Shown: positions 17,629-26,784 of the stretch, piece by piece
Layout: each line of letters opens with the position of its first letter
How positions within the stretch are numbered: position 1 is the stretch's first letter
DNA from: Corynebacterium silvaticum
Lineage (GTDB): Bacteria; Actinomycetota; Actinomycetes; Mycobacteriales; Mycobacteriaceae
NCBI RefSeq assembly: GCF_004382825.2
Contig: NZ_SDQO02000003.1
Span: 333,505-397,504 of the forward strand
Length of the DNA stretch: 64,000 nucleotides
Reading direction: 5' to 3'
Made by a program: the position numbers and the translations under genes
The notes under the pieces: model-generated
The model's input: the letters and a program-made list of their open reading frames with translations, nothing else
What the model was told of the DNA's origin: nothing
Databases searched by the model: none

Positions 17629-19650
17629 GTGCAGCAACGACGTCGCCTAGTCCCCACACCGACTCGGCCAGTCACTGCCATCGTCTCCGCAGTGGCACTT
17701 TTGGCCTCCGCAGCCGTTGGCATTGGCGCCAACCAGATCTTGCATACCGATAACACCGGTATCGACCCCATCGAAACCAGCGTGAGCACAGACAGCCTCG
17801 CCTCTGGCCAGAGCGTCACCGTTAACGACGCAGCCATTTCCGCCCAAGGCGAGACAGGTGCTCGCACCGTCAAGCAGTTCCACCGCGACCAGCCATTCTC
17901 GCAGTTCGCGATCACGTGGAACGGCGAAAAGGACATCGCAGCTTTCGTCCGCGCTCAGCGTGCCGACGGAACCTGGTCCGAGTGGTACGACACCGAGCCT
18001 CTCGATTACGGCGCAGGCGATACAGAAAAACGTGGCACCGACCTGATCTACATCGAGCCAACCAACACAATCCAAGTGTCTATGTCCGGCGTGGATATCA
18101 CCGGCGGCGCTCCGGCAACACCACCCAATGCTGAGGCAGCACCCCAGCCGGCAGCTGAGCAACCAGCAGCAGATGCCCAGCCAGCAGGCCCCGTGGAAAA
18201 CCCGGCAGTACATGGCATGGCTCCTTTGCCTTCCAACTTTGGTGACATCAAGCCTGTAGCAGAGGCAACCAATATCACCGCTACCAATGATGTCTCAGAA
18301 TTCGATGTCGTCTTTATTGAGGGCGGCGAATCTCAGCTACCGGAAAATGGCATACAGATGACCGCCGATTCCGATGGCATGCCCCGGGTTATCTCCCGCA
18401 AGGGTTGGGGCGCTAATGAGTCCATCCGATGCCAGCAGCCAAGCTACTTTGACGGCGTCAAGGGCATCACGATTCACCACACCGCAGGCTCCAACAACTA
18501 CTCCGAGGCACAGGCCCCCGGAATTGTCCGAGGCATCTACCAGTACCACGCACAAACTCTGGGCTGGTGCGACGTGGGATACCAATCGCTAGCGGACAAG
18601 TACGGCAACCTGTACGAGGGACGCTACGGCGGATTGAACCGCAACGTATGGGGCGCTCACGCTGGTGGATTCAACGAAAACACCTGGGCTATCTCCATGC
18701 TGGGTAACTACGACACTGCTCCTACCACACCGGCGATGATCAAATCTGTCGGCGAGCTTGCCGGATGGCGCTCAGCTGTCGCAGGCATCGATCCCACTGG
18801 CTCTGAAACCCATTACTCTGAGGGAACCAGCTACACCCCTTACCCCAAGGGACAAGCAGTGAATCTGCCTAATATCTTTGCCCACCGCGACGTCGGCAAC
18901 ACCGCATGCCCGGGCCAGCACGCCTATGCGCAAATGGGTAATATCCGAACAACCGCCAAGCAGAAGTACGACTCCATCAAGAGAGGCACCGCTCAGTCTG
19001 GCGGAATACAGAACACCCCACCGCGCGGTGATACCCCGGCACCGTATCACCCGGCACCCGCTCAGCCGAATGCTCAAGTAGCAAATATCGCCGAGTTGAT
19101 AAACAAGATGGCTGGATCGTCGATGCCCAAAGATCTTAATTCTGCAGTGGCTGCGGGCGGATCCTTGCTGCTCCTCGCTGCAACCATTGCTTCTACCCAG
19201 GGGCTTATCCCTGGCAACCTGGGCACCGTGGGCAATGTGCAGGTGATTAACGGCCTGAAGCTTTCACAGATCCCACCGATTATCACTCGCGTGGTTGATC
19301 TGCTCAGCAACTCCCAGATCACGCGCGCATGGAATGACATTAAAACCGTCTTTGGCCCGGTACTAGGCAATCCCCGCTCCGGCGTAGCCACCTATGCGTC
19401 CAAGACCGGTGAAGAGGTCGAATACGCTCTCTTTGACAACGGCATCATTGTCTCCACCCCGTCTACCGGCACAAACGCGCTGTGGGGCGCAATCGGTGAC
19501 GCCTGGGCACAACAGGGCTTCGACGCAGGCCCACTGGGGCTGCCCACCGGAACGCAGTACCAGTCCGGCGAGGAATACCGCGTAGATTTCCAGCACGGTT
19601 ACATCACGTTCAACCCAGCTACTGGAGCAATAGATATTCACACAAACTAG
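17629..19650 (+). CDS. N-acetylmuramoyl-L-alanine amidase with PGRP domain and LGFP repeats
   Basis: This 673-residue secreted peptidoglycan amidase is similar in plan and position (near glf) to mycobacterial Rv3811. An N-terminal hydrophobic segment (AIVSAVALLASAAVGIGA) serves as export signal. A conserved N-domain (FAITWNGEKDIAAFVRAQ) and an Ala/Pro-rich linker follow. The amidase_2/PGRP domain spans about residues 255-430: SRKGWGANESIRC, GITIHHTAGSNNY and FAHRDVGNTACPG, with His/His/Cys zinc ligands. The last about 75 residues hold an LGFP-type repeat (AGPLGLPTGTQYQSG) that binds the arabinogalactan-covered wall. The start is GTG 17629, with AGGGAG ten bases upstream. Confidence 0.88.
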   Translation: MQQRRRLVPTPTRPVTAIVSAVALLASAAVGIGANQILHTDNTGIDPIETSVSTDSLASGQSVTVNDAAISAQGETGARTVKQFHRDQPFSQFAITWNGEKDIAAFVRAQRADGTWSEWYDTEPLDYGAGDTEKRGTDLIYIEPTNTIQVSMSGVDITGGAPATPPNAEAAPQPAAEQPAADAQPAGPVENPAVHGMAPLPSNFGDIKPVAEATNITATNDVSEFDVVFIEGGESQLPENGIQMTADSDGMPRVISRKGWGANESIRCQQPSYFDGVKGITIHHTAGSNNYSEAQAPGIVRGIYQYHAQTLGWCDVGYQSLADKYGNLYEGRYGGLNRNVWGAHAGGFNENTWAISMLGNYDTAPTTPAMIKSVGELAGWRSAVAGIDPTGSETHYSEGTSYTPYPKGQAVNLPNIFAHRDVGNTACPGQHAYAQMGNIRTTAKQKYDSIKRGTAQSGGIQNTPPRGDTPAPYHPAPAQPNAQVANIAELINKMAGSSMPKDLNSAVAAGGSLLLLAATIASTQGLIPGNLGTVGNVQVINGLKLSQIPPIITRVVDLLSNSQITRAWNDIKTVFGPVLGNPRSGVATYASKTGEEVEYALFDNGIIVSTPSTGTNALWGAIGDAWAQQGFDAGPLGLPTGTQYQSGEEYRVDFQHGYITFNPATGAIDIHTN

Positions 19651-19680
19651 TGCTCCAGGTGCGTCTTAAAGAAAATGCTT

Positions 19681-19724
19681 AACGACGAGGACAAGCTACT
19701 CACGGCTTGTTCCCGTCGTTTTCT
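19681..19724 (+). terminator. Terminator after the amidase gene
   Basis: AACGACGAGGACAAGC (19681-19696) pairs at 14 of 16 positions with GCTTGTTCCCGTCGTT (19705-19720), followed by TTTTC. It sits between convergent genes. Confidence 0.7.
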
Positions 19725-19725
19725 T

Positions 19726-20541
19726 CTAGAACCAACGATGAAGGACCCTCGCCACACCGGCATCATTGTTGCTCGTGGTTATCTCATCTGCGACCTGCTT
19801 AAGCGCCTCATGAGCGTTGCCCATAGCCACGCCGCGCCCTGCCCACTGCAACATTTCTATGTCGTTAGGCATATCGCCAAAGGCTATTGCATCGGAAGGA
19901 TCCACACCCAGCAACTCACCCAGGTCTTGCAGCCCCGCTGCTTTGTTCACGCCCGGAGCGGAAACTTCTAAAAGCCCGTGGTCAATGGAGAAGGTAACGT
20001 GAGCTAGATCTTCGGGGATAGCCGGCGCAGCCAGTGCGTACATCTCGTTGGCAGAGAGGGCGTCGTTACGCAAAAGAAGCTTCATAGCTGGGCGCGACAA
20101 GAGTTCATTCTCTGTCTCCATGCCGTGTTCGTCGCTTTCCCACGCATGAACATAGCCCGGCGTCACAGCAAAAAGCTCCGCAGGGTGGTCAAAGGCAGAA
20201 GCCCCCGAACGCTCAACGGCAATTCCACAATCAAGATTTTCCCTCACTGCGCTGACCACAGTGCGCAGAACCTCGGGGCTGAGCCTGTGTGCACGCAGGA
20301 CGCGGTCGCTTTCCGAATCATAAAGAACAGCACCATTGGCGCACACGCAGATAGAGCGAATACTCAACTGATCCAACACATGGTAAATCCACCGCGGAGG
20401 ACGGCCAGTGGCCAAAGCAAAAAAGACTCCCTGAGCCCCGGCGCGCTCAACAACCTCGCGCAGCTCCGGTAACACCCGCTCCCGAGAATCGAGGAACGTT
20501 CCGTCTACGTCGCTCACAATGAGCTTGGGTTCCCACGTCAC
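19726..20541 (-). CDS. HAD-superfamily hydrolase, Cof type (Rv3813c-like)
   Basis: This 271-residue phosphatase has HAD motif I LIVSDVDGTFLD, motif II FALATGRPP, a Cof-type cap, motif III Lys near VNKAAGLQDL and motif IV IAFGDMPNDIEML. Substrates of Cof enzymes are sugar or cofactor phosphates; nothing here picks one. GTG at 20539-20541 is the start because ACCGGAGG lies eight bases upstream. The frame extends to a TTG at 20562 without a ribosome site. The gene order amidase, HAD, acyltransferase, serS follows the mycobacterial Rv3811-Rv3834 region with deletions. Confidence 0.82.
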   Translation of the reverse strand: MTWEPKLIVSDVDGTFLDSRERVLPELREVVERAGAQGVFFALATGRPPRWIYHVLDQLSIRSICVCANGAVLYDSESDRVLRAHRLSPEVLRTVVSAVRENLDCGIAVERSGASAFDHPAELFAVTPGYVHAWESDEHGMETENELLSRPAMKLLLRNDALSANEMYALAAPAIPEDLAHVTFSIDHGLLEVSAPGVNKAAGLQDLGELLGVDPSDAIAFGDMPNDIEMLQWAGRGVAMGNAHEALKQVADEITTSNNDAGVARVLHRWF

Positions 20542-20651
20542 AATGCGGTCCTCCGGTTCCAAGGGAATGTGAATACGTCACCCATCATTGTCCCGCCCTG
20601 ACGTGACAATTGTCTAGGGCGGAGACAGCCACGGGGGCAGCAACATAAAGA

Positions 20652-20697
20652 TGACGCCCAGGGCGGTAGCGTGGATAAGCTACTACCCTGGGCGTCA
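20652..20697 (-). terminator. Terminator after the acyltransferase gene
   Basis: TGACGCCCAGGG (20652-20663) pairs with CCCTGGGCGTCA (20686-20697), and the inner bases continue the stem to 17 of 19. The following T-run on the minus strand is weak (ATCTTTATG). Confidence 0.6.
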
Positions 20698-20711
20698 AAC
20701 GCTAAAAACTC

Positions 20712-21560
20712 TTATTTCTGTTTCTTAGCCTTTTTCTCTGCGCGAATACGCCGCTGTTCTGCATCAATGCGTTCAGCTTCTTCCACGGTGGGCGCAGAGC
20801 CGCCCATGGATGCAGGGCGCCACGGCTCACCACCGGCAAACGGGCCGTAGGCCTTTTCGTACTCCGCGCGTACTCCGTCGAGTAGCTCGATCATCGCTTC
20901 GCGGAGGCGTTGCGTGGCTTCTTCCACGGTGCCGTCGAGTGACACGGGTGCGCCGATCCGAATCCACACGGGAATGTGGCTGCGTCCGATATCACGCTTC
21001 AGACCTTTAGTCCATACTCGTTGACTACCCCAGACCGCGACGGGAATGAGGGGGGCATTCGCTTGCTGAGCGATGCGCACGGCACCGCTCTTGAGCTCTT
21101 TGATCTCAAGACTCCGGGAAATTGTGGCCTCCGGGAAGATACCCACAAGTTGCCCTTGCTGGAGATGCTTAATTGCCTCATCGAGAGCACCTGCGCCGGC
21201 AGCCCGGTTGACAGGGATGTGCTTCATAATCCGCACAAGTTTGCCCACTACAGGCACATCGAAGATTTCCTTCTTAGCCATGAATCGGGTCAGTCGCCCA
21301 CCACGAAGGTTGGCCGCAGCGCCGCTGAAAATAAAGTCGTAATAGCCTGTGTGATTGATCGCCAGCAGCGCCGATCCCTGCGCAGGGACATTTTCCGAGC
21401 CCTCTACCGTAAGTTCGATAGCTTGAGCGCGGAGAAGACCTTTTACCAGCCGTGCCACGATTCGGCCGTAAAACCACTCTCGACTTTCTGGATGCCTCGG
21501 GACTTTATGCAAGCCCTTTGGCACCCAGCAAATGCCCCGCTTTTCCCATCCACTGTTCAT
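20712..21560 (-). CDS. 1-acyl-sn-glycerol-3-phosphate acyltransferase (PlsC family)
   Basis: This 282-residue lysophospholipid acyltransferase has the catalytic block NHTGYYDFIFSGAA (HX4D) and the phosphate-binding block VGIFPEATISRS. LKSGAVRIAQQANAPLIPVAVWG is the third family block. It should acylate lysophosphatidic acid, or a related lipid such as a glycolipid, at the inner membrane. It has a basic, low-complexity C-terminal tail (AEQRRIRAEKKAKKQK). The start is ATG 21558-21560, 17 bases after the serS stop, so it is probably co-transcribed with serS. Confidence 0.85.
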   Translation of the reverse strand: MNSGWEKRGICWVPKGLHKVPRHPESREWFYGRIVARLVKGLLRAQAIELTVEGSENVPAQGSALLAINHTGYYDFIFSGAAANLRGGRLTRFMAKKEIFDVPVVGKLVRIMKHIPVNRAAGAGALDEAIKHLQQGQLVGIFPEATISRSLEIKELKSGAVRIAQQANAPLIPVAVWGSQRVWTKGLKRDIGRSHIPVWIRIGAPVSLDGTVEEATQRLREAMIELLDGVRAEYEKAYGPFAGGEPWRPASMGGSAPTVEEAERIDAEQRRIRAEKKAKKQK

Positions 21561-21577
21561 GGTTACCCAAATACCTC

Positions 21578-22837
21578 TTACTTGATTGGCTCCAAGACGT
21601 CCTTACCCACGAATGGGCGCAGAGCTTCAGGAACGATGACTGAGCCATCTGCTTGCTGGTTGTTCTCAAGGATCGCAACCAACCAGCGCGTGGTGGCAAG
21701 GGTTCCGTTGAGGGTGGCACAGGTTTGGGCTTTTCCGGACTCATCGCGGTAACGGGTCTGGAGACGACGTGCCTGGAAGGTGGTGCAGTTAGAGGTAGAG
21801 GTCAGCTCACGGTAGGTGTTCTGGGTGGGGATCCATGCCTCAGTATCAAATTTACGAGCTGCAGAGGACCCTAGGTCGCCGCCGGCAACGTCGATAACGC
21901 GGTACGGAACCTCCACGGCTGCAAGCATGTCGCGTTCCATCTTCAGGAGCGCTTGGTGCTGCTCGACGGCGTCTTCTGGCTTACAGAAAACAAACATCTC
22001 AAGCTTGTCAAACTGGTGAACGCGCAGGATACCGCGGGTATCTTTGCCATAAGAGCCGGCTTCACGACGGAAGCAGGAAGACCAACCAGCGTACTTAATC
22101 GGCCCTTTGTTGAGGTCAATGATTTCGTCCTTGTGGTAGCCAGCCAAGGCCACCTCGGAGGTTCCCACTAGGTAAAGGTCATCGCGCTCAAGGTAATAAA
22201 TCTCATCAGAGTGAGCGCCCAAGAAGCCGGTTCCCTGCATGATCTCTGGACGCACCAGCACTGGTGGGATCATCAGCTGGAAGCCATTGTCGCGTGCCTT
22301 CTGTGCAGCAAGATTGAGCATTCCCAACTGCAAGAATGCGCCGTCGCCGGTGAGATAGTAGAAACGTGCGCCGCCTACTTTTGTGCCGCGCTTGGTGTCG
22401 ATCAGTCCCAGAGACTCGCCAAGTTCCAGGTGATCCTTGGGCTCAAAGTCAAAGGTGCGCGGCTCACCAACGTGCTCCAAAACAATGAAGTCATCTTCGC
22501 CACCAGCAGGGGCATCGGTAACAACATTGCTAAAGAGCATTTGAAGCTCGTCTACCTTTGCCTCTGCGGCAGACTGAGCATCCTCCGCTTCTTTGACCTT
22601 TGTCTTCAACTCATTCGAGCCTTCAAGCAGGGCTGCACGCTCTTCCCGAGCGGCCTGGCCAATCTTCTTGCCAAAGGCCTTGTGCTCGGAGCGGAGCTCG
22701 TCTGCAACCTGGATTGCAGCACGTCGTTCTTCATCGGCGACCAGGAGTTTATCTACCAACTCAGGGTCTTCGCCACGAATACGCTGGGATTCGCGGACAA
22801 TATCGGGGTTCTCGCGGAGGAATTTCAGATCAATCAC
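21578..22837 (-). CDS. serS: Seryl-tRNA synthetase
   Basis: This 419-residue class II synthetase charges tRNA-Ser. The N-terminal long coiled-coil arm (residues about 25-105, Glu/Lys-rich) binds the tRNA. The catalytic domain has motif 2 [18 protein letters not shown] with [12 protein letters not shown], and motif 3 near the C-terminus in [17 protein letters not shown]. Length is normal for the family. GTG at 22835-22837 ([11 protein letters not shown]) is chosen, with AAGGTCGG about eight bases upstream. An earlier GTG at 22861 would add eight unusual residues. The gene is divergent from a GntR-type regulator with only about 65 bases between starts. Confidence 0.95.
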   Translation of the reverse strand: MIDLKFLRENPDIVRESQRIRGEDPELVDKLLVADEERRAAIQVADELRSEHKAFGKKIGQAAREERAALLEGSNELKTKVKEAEDAQSAAEAKVDELQMLFSNVVTDAPAGGEDDFIVLEHVGEPRTFDFEPKDHLELGESLGLIDTKRGTKVGGARFYYLTGDGAFLQLGMLNLAAQKARDNGFQLMIPPVLVRPEIMQGTGFLGAHSDEIYYLERDDLYLVGTSEVALAGYHKDEIIDLNKGPIKYAGWSSCFRREAGSYGKDTRGILRVHQFDKLEMFVFCKPEDAVEQHQALLKMERDMLAAVEVPYRVIDVAGGDLGSSAARKFDTEAWIPTQNTYRELTSTSNCTTFQARRLQTRYRDESGKAQTCATLNGTLATTRWLVAILENNQQADGSVIVPEALRPFVGKDVLEPIK

Positions 22838-22901
22838 ACATCCGACCTTACCGCCTTCCACTAACTAGTAGGTCACAACATGACCAAAATCATGGCTGGT
22901 T

Positions 22902-23675
22902 ATGACCAGCACGGCTACACTGATACCTATGGTCGACACTCGATTGGGGTTGCCCGCCAGAACCCTAACTGACGGAACCAGCACGCCAAAGCACCAACAG
23001 CTCAGGGAAATACTGGAAGAACTCTGCCGTACAGAGCTCAAGCCTGGCGACATGTTGCCTGGTGAGCGCGTTTTAGAAGAGGCCTATGGAGTAAGCCGAA
23101 TTACTGTAAGACGCGCCATCGGCGACCTCGTAGCCACCGGTCAACTCCGCCGCAGCCGCGGCAAGGGCACCTTTGTGGCGCAATCTCCGATGGTCACCCG
23201 CCTCCAACTCGCTTCCTTTACGGACGAGATGTCTGCGCGTCGTATCGAGCCCTCCAGCAAGATTTTGGCGTCCGCATGGTCGGCCCCCAATTCCGTGGTC
23301 CAAGAATTCTTCCGCACGGACGCCGCCACACCGCATACTCATCTCGTGCGCCTCCGCCTAGGAAATGGCAAGCCTTTCTGCCTCAACGACGCGTGGTACA
23401 ACTCGACCTTTGCCCCAGATCTCCTAGAAAACGACGTGTATAAGTCCGTTTATCAGATTCTGGAAAATTCCTACAACATTTCCATCACTGGCGCGGAACA
23501 AATCACCACAGCAGTCGCTGCGACGGCAGAAACCGCCCGGATTCTCGACGTTGAAGTGGGAGAACCCCTCCTCAAAGTTGAGCGTCACGCCAGCGCGGGC
23601 AACCACCCCATCGAGTGGTGTTCCTCTCTTTATCGCACAGATAGATTTGCGTTGCGGACCTTTATTTCAAAGTAA
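22902..23675 (+). CDS. GntR-family transcriptional regulator (HutC/UTRA type)
   Basis: This 257-residue repressor has an N-terminal winged helix (PKHQQLREILEELCRTELKPG, PGERVLEEAYGVSRITVRRA, LRRSRGKGTFV). It ends in a UTRA ligand domain from about residue 100 (FTDEMSARRIEPSS, then EQITTAVAATAETARILDVE and VERHASAGNHPIEWCSSLYR). HutC-type regulators bind sugar phosphates, histidine intermediates or similar small molecules; the effector is not visible. The start is ATG 22902, with no good ribosome site. A second ATG at 22929 would drop nine residues. Confidence 0.82.
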   Translation: MTSTATLIPMVDTRLGLPARTLTDGTSTPKHQQLREILEELCRTELKPGDMLPGERVLEEAYGVSRITVRRAIGDLVATGQLRRSRGKGTFVAQSPMVTRLQLASFTDEMSARRIEPSSKILASAWSAPNSVVQEFFRTDAATPHTHLVRLRLGNGKPFCLNDAWYNSTFAPDLLENDVYKSVYQILENSYNISITGAEQITTAVAATAETARILDVEVGEPLLKVERHASAGNHPIEWCSSLYRTDRFALRTFISK

Positions 23676-23695
23676 GTAAGTAGACTGAGGTCACT

Positions 23696-24709
23696 ATGAC
23701 TCAATCTTGGCGCAGTGCTACAGCAGTTCGTATCCTGCTTGTCGGAGCTTTAATCTCCACAGCGGGAGTCGGCGCGTACTCTTTTTCTTCCCAGAGCGAG
23801 GGTTCGTCCAAGCAGTCTCAGTCACGCCCTTCCTCAGACAGCAAAACGTCTGCAGCGTCCTTTACCACCGCTGACTCGGGGTCATGTCTCACGTGGAAGG
23901 ACAACGAGGGAAAAATTACCAATTTTGAGCAAGCCGACTGCGCAGGTGAGCACCGATTCGAGGTCTCTTCCCGCGAAGATCTGCGGGCTTATCCCGCATC
24001 CGAGTTTGGCAGCGAGGCTCCGATGCCCGACCTCACCCGCCAAGCCCAACTGCGTGAGGAGTTATGTCTTAACCCCACGATTCAGTACATGAAAGGCACC
24101 TTCGACCAGATGGGCAAGTATTCGGTTGCCTCGATTTTGCCGCCGCAAGATGCCTGGTCGAAGGGGGATCGCACCTTGCTCTGTGGTGTACAGGCAACCG
24201 ATGACCAAGGCACCCTCATCCCCACGTCCGGACGCGCCGCTGAACAAGATCAGTCCCGCATCTTCCGTCCCGGCGAATGCGTGCTTGTCGACGCCGCCAG
24301 CGCCACCCGTGTCGTCGATTGCGGTGCCGAGCACCAGCTAGAAATCACCGCCATCGTAGATTTGCAGCCGGTCTTCCCCGAGGGAACCCCCTCCCTTGAG
24401 CAGCAAGACAAACATCTCCAGCAGGTGTGCACGCAAGCAGCCCAGGACTATTTGGGAGGCGACGACCCCCTCTACTTCTCCACGCTGCAGCCCTTCTGGA
24501 CTACCCTCCCCGAAAACTCGTGGGCAGGTGGCTCTCGCAGCGTTAACTGCGCGCTGGTCTTTGGGCAGGATCGTAAATTCGCCACGCTCGCCGGCAGCGC
24601 CAAGACCGGATTCACCATCAACGGTCAGCCCCCGGCTTCTCGCCCGGTGCGCGCCCCTATTGTGAACCCCGAAGCGCTCATCGGCCCGCACCCAGAACCA
24701 GCACGCTAA
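23696..24709 (+). CDS. Septum_form-domain membrane-anchored protein (Rv3835-like)
   Basis: This 337-residue protein has one N-terminal helix (ATAVRILLVGALISTAGVGAY) and a Ser-rich linker. Two copies of a Cys-containing module follow (GSCLTWKDNEGKITNFEQADC with AEHRFEVSSRE, and PGECVLVDAASATRVVDCGAEHQLEITA), which is the Septum_form pattern. It is probably extracytoplasmic with disulphides. The exact role is unknown; the family name comes from a septum-related annotation. The stop TAA shares its last base with the ATG of the next gene, so the two are translationally coupled. The same pairing occurs as Rv3835-Rv3836 in mycobacteria. Confidence 0.8.
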   Translation: MTQSWRSATAVRILLVGALISTAGVGAYSFSSQSEGSSKQSQSRPSSDSKTSAASFTTADSGSCLTWKDNEGKITNFEQADCAGEHRFEVSSREDLRAYPASEFGSEAPMPDLTRQAQLREELCLNPTIQYMKGTFDQMGKYSVASILPPQDAWSKGDRTLLCGVQATDDQGTLIPTSGRAAEQDQSRIFRPGECVLVDAASATRVVDCGAEHQLEITAIVDLQPVFPEGTPSLEQQDKHLQQVCTQAAQDYLGGDDPLYFSTLQPFWTTLPENSWAGGSRSVNCALVFGQDRKFATLAGSAKTGFTINGQPPASRPVRAPIVNPEALIGPHPEPAR

Positions 24710-25056
24710 TGATTCAGATCAGCGATGAGCACTTTGAAGAACTCGTAGACCAGGCGTTATCCGCTATCCCCGAGTCCATCACTGAGCACATCACCAACCT
24801 TGCCATCCTCATCGAGGATTATGCCGAGGACTCCCCTTATATCCTGGGCCTCTACCATGGCGTTGCGCTCACCGAGCGCAGCTTTGATCACGCCGGTTTT
24901 CTCCCCGACACCATCACTATTTATAGAGAAGCCCTCAAAAAGTACTGTTCTTCCGAGGAAGAACTCGTAGAACAGGTTCGTATCACCGTTATGCACGAGA
25001 TCGGCCACTACTTTGGGCTCGAAGAAGAAGATCTGCACCGATTGGGCTATGCCTAA
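24709..25056 (+). CDS. Minimal zincin metallopeptidase-family protein (Rv3836-like)
   Basis: This 115-residue protein carries the zinc-protease motif HEIGHYFGLEEEDL near the C-terminus, with a third acidic ligand following. It belongs to the small actinobacterial zincin family, where the HExxH is conserved but substrates are unknown. It has no signal or membrane segment, so it is cytosolic. Its start overlaps the stop of the Septum_form gene by one base (TAATG). Confidence 0.85.
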   Translation: MIQISDEHFEELVDQALSAIPESITEHITNLAILIEDYAEDSPYILGLYHGVALTERSFDHAGFLPDTITIYREALKKYCSSEEELVEQVRITVMHEIGHYFGLEEEDLHRLGYA

Positions 25057-25076
25057 CCTGGACTAACCTAGCCCAG
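25044..25076 (+). terminator. Weak hairpin at the zincin gene end
   Basis: TGGGCTA and TAGCCCA enclose a spacer holding the direct repeat CTAACCT. There is no T-run. It may aid termination together with the larger palindrome that follows. Confidence 0.35.
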
Positions 25077-25144
25077 CCTGCATTTCCATAGACATAGACA
25101 CGGTTGTGAGGGCTTTGAGGAGCTAACGTCTATGGAAATGCAGG
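25077..25144. repeat. Palindromic element, copy 1 (arms CCTGCATTTCCATAGAC)
   Basis: Perfect 17-base arms at 25077-25093 and 25128-25144 flank a 34-base spacer. It lies between the convergent zincin and histidine phosphatase genes. The same arms occur at 40171-40244 with an unrelated spacer, so this is a dispersed element rather than an ordinary terminator. Confidence 0.9.
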
Positions 25145-25156
25145 TTCATCCTTGTG

Positions 25157-25813
25157 TCACGGCAGATTCAGAGGCCTGCTACCCCACATCTCGCAATGCC
25201 AGTGGCCGAATTCCCCTTGAGGTTCAATGACCATAAGAGAGGCATTCCCCACGTAAGTATTCCGAGCCACGCTTTCAGGCACGTCGGAAGAATATCGAGT
25301 GGCAATGCGGATCGCAGCCCCGTGACTCACCGCGAGATAGTCTTTTCCGGTCTCCCGGCATAGCGTCGCAAGGCTTTCCAAGGGCGCCCGCATCCGAGCA
25401 ATCACCTCATGCGCGGTTTCGCCTCCCGGCATTGCGGCGTGCAAGTCCCCGCTCATCCAGGCGTCGAGAGCGCGGATATATGCCTCATGGGCCTCAGGTG
25501 CCGAGCTTCCTTCTAACTCCCCGGAAAAGACTTCCCGCAGGTGAGGGTCCACGTCGATGGGATAGGTATCCGCCGGAAGCCCCAAGGTTTTTTCATACGC
25601 CTTGACCACGGCAACAGCCGTCTGCTGAGTGCGGATTGCGACAGAAGACACCACCCCACCAAGGTTCTGGGTGATATGAGCCAAATCCGCGCCTGCTTCT
25701 GTGGCTTGGAGCCGGCCCAGAACAGTCAGTTCCGCCCCAGGTGGCCGCGTATCAAAGATACGAGCAGCGTTAGAAAAAGTGCGCGCATGGCGCATCAGAA
25801 TAATTCGACCCAT
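25157..25813 (-). CDS. Histidine phosphatase (phosphoglycerate mutase-like, Rv3837c-like)
   Basis: This 218-residue enzyme of the RHG superfamily has the phospho-acceptor block IILMRHARTFSNAARIFD, with Ala replacing the usual Gly after His. The second-histidine block is LAVSHGAAIRI, with DPHLREVFSGELEG supplying the catalytic acid. It is probably a phosphatase of small metabolites rather than a true mutase. ATG at 25811-25813 has GAGG nine bases upstream and is preferred over ATG 25822. The start lies about a dozen bases after pheA, forming a pheA-phosphatase operon as in mycobacteria. Confidence 0.83.
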   Translation of the reverse strand: MGRIILMRHARTFSNAARIFDTRPPGAELTVLGRLQATEAGADLAHITQNLGGVVSSVAIRTQQTAVAVVKAYEKTLGLPADTYPIDVDPHLREVFSGELEGSSAPEAHEAYIRALDAWMSGDLHAAMPGGETAHEVIARMRAPLESLATLCRETGKDYLAVSHGAAIRIATRYSSDVPESVARNTYVGNASLMVIEPQGEFGHWHCEMWGSRPLNLP

Positions 25814-25825
25814 GGTTCCCATCCT

Positions 25826-26749
25826 CTAAAGACGCCCTTCCTTGATGCTACTTACCCACCGGGCGGCTTGATCTATGAGATCAGTATCCGCGGTCAGGGC
25901 GGCTTCCCTCGAGTTGGCCTGGTGCGCGGGCCAGGAGCCTAGGAATTGAAGTACGGAACAGCGCAGGTACAGGGCGCGCAGTGCTTCTGCGACGGGGGCG
26001 TCGTCGATATGCCCATTAACGTCCACATGGAAGCGGTAATAGCCAAGCCCGCTTTCAATAGGGCGAGATTCAATGCGCGATAAATCGACTCCTCGCAGGG
26101 CAAATTCGGAGAGCGCTGCGACCAGGCTCCCTGGCTCGTTTTTCAGAATAAACATGATCGCCGTGCGGTCTGTGCCGGTGCGTGGTGTGGAGCGTGCAGG
26201 TTGACCAATCAGAACAAAGCGAGTGCGAGCACCGGCCACGTCGGCTACGTTGTCACTGATCAAGGAAAGGCCATATACCTCGGCTGCGCGTAGTGGGGCG
26301 GCCGCAAGGTCTGCTTTCCCCTCGGATACCAGCTGTGCTGCGGCAGCGTTGGAGGTGGCAGCTACGAATTCTGCTTGCGGGGCATGCCGCGCGAGCCAGC
26401 CTTTGACTTGCTGGTAGGCCACGGGGTGTGTGGATATGGTCTGTGCGGTAGCGGGGTCTGGGCCCTCAAGGCTCATGATGGCAAAAGCGATGGGGAGATC
26501 AATTTCTTCAAAGATCTGCACGTCGTCGGCTGCTGCCAGCGCATCAAAGGTGGGGGTCACGGCACCATCGACGGAGTTCTCTATGGCTACACATGCGTAT
26601 TCGGCTGCCCCGGAGCGAACCGCATCCACGGCCTCGCGCGGGCTGCGCATAGGAATCGCCCGAACATCCACAAAGCCCTGTCGCTCTGCGAGTTTCCATA
26701 GTGCGGCCTCGGTGAATGTGCCCTCAGGGCCTAAATAGGCGATCTTCAT
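25826..26749 (-). CDS. pheA: Prephenate dehydratase
   Basis: This 307-residue enzyme makes phenylpyruvate from prephenate in phenylalanine synthesis. The catalytic domain has KIAYLGPEGTFTEAAL at the N-terminus, VAIENSVDGAVTPTFDAL, and GARTRFVLIGQPA with the conserved Thr-Arg-Phe. The C-terminal ACT domain follows (IMFILKNEPGSLVAALSEF, then ESRPIESGLGYYRFHVDV with the ESRP motif), which binds phenylalanine for feedback inhibition. The start is ATG 26747-26749. It is divergent from the amidase gene with about 35 bases between starts, so one or both transcripts may be leaderless. Confidence 0.95.
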   Translation of the reverse strand: MKIAYLGPEGTFTEAALWKLAERQGFVDVRAIPMRSPREAVDAVRSGAAEYACVAIENSVDGAVTPTFDALAAADDVQIFEEIDLPIAFAIMSLEGPDPATAQTISTHPVAYQQVKGWLARHAPQAEFVAATSNAAAAQLVSEGKADLAAAPLRAAEVYGLSLISDNVADVAGARTRFVLIGQPARSTPRTGTDRTAIMFILKNEPGSLVAALSEFALRGVDLSRIESRPIESGLGYYRFHVDVNGHIDDAPVAEALRALYLRCSVLQFLGSWPAHQANSREAALTADTDLIDQAARWVSSIKEGRL

Positions 26750-26784
26750 GAGCGCTAGTTTATCTGCCTAGTAGTGTGTTCGTC

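Noticed and set aside
25048..25076. CCTAACCTGGACTAACCTA as a DtxR box
   Set aside because: The half-sites are in direct, not inverted, orientation, and it lies at a gene end, not a promoter.
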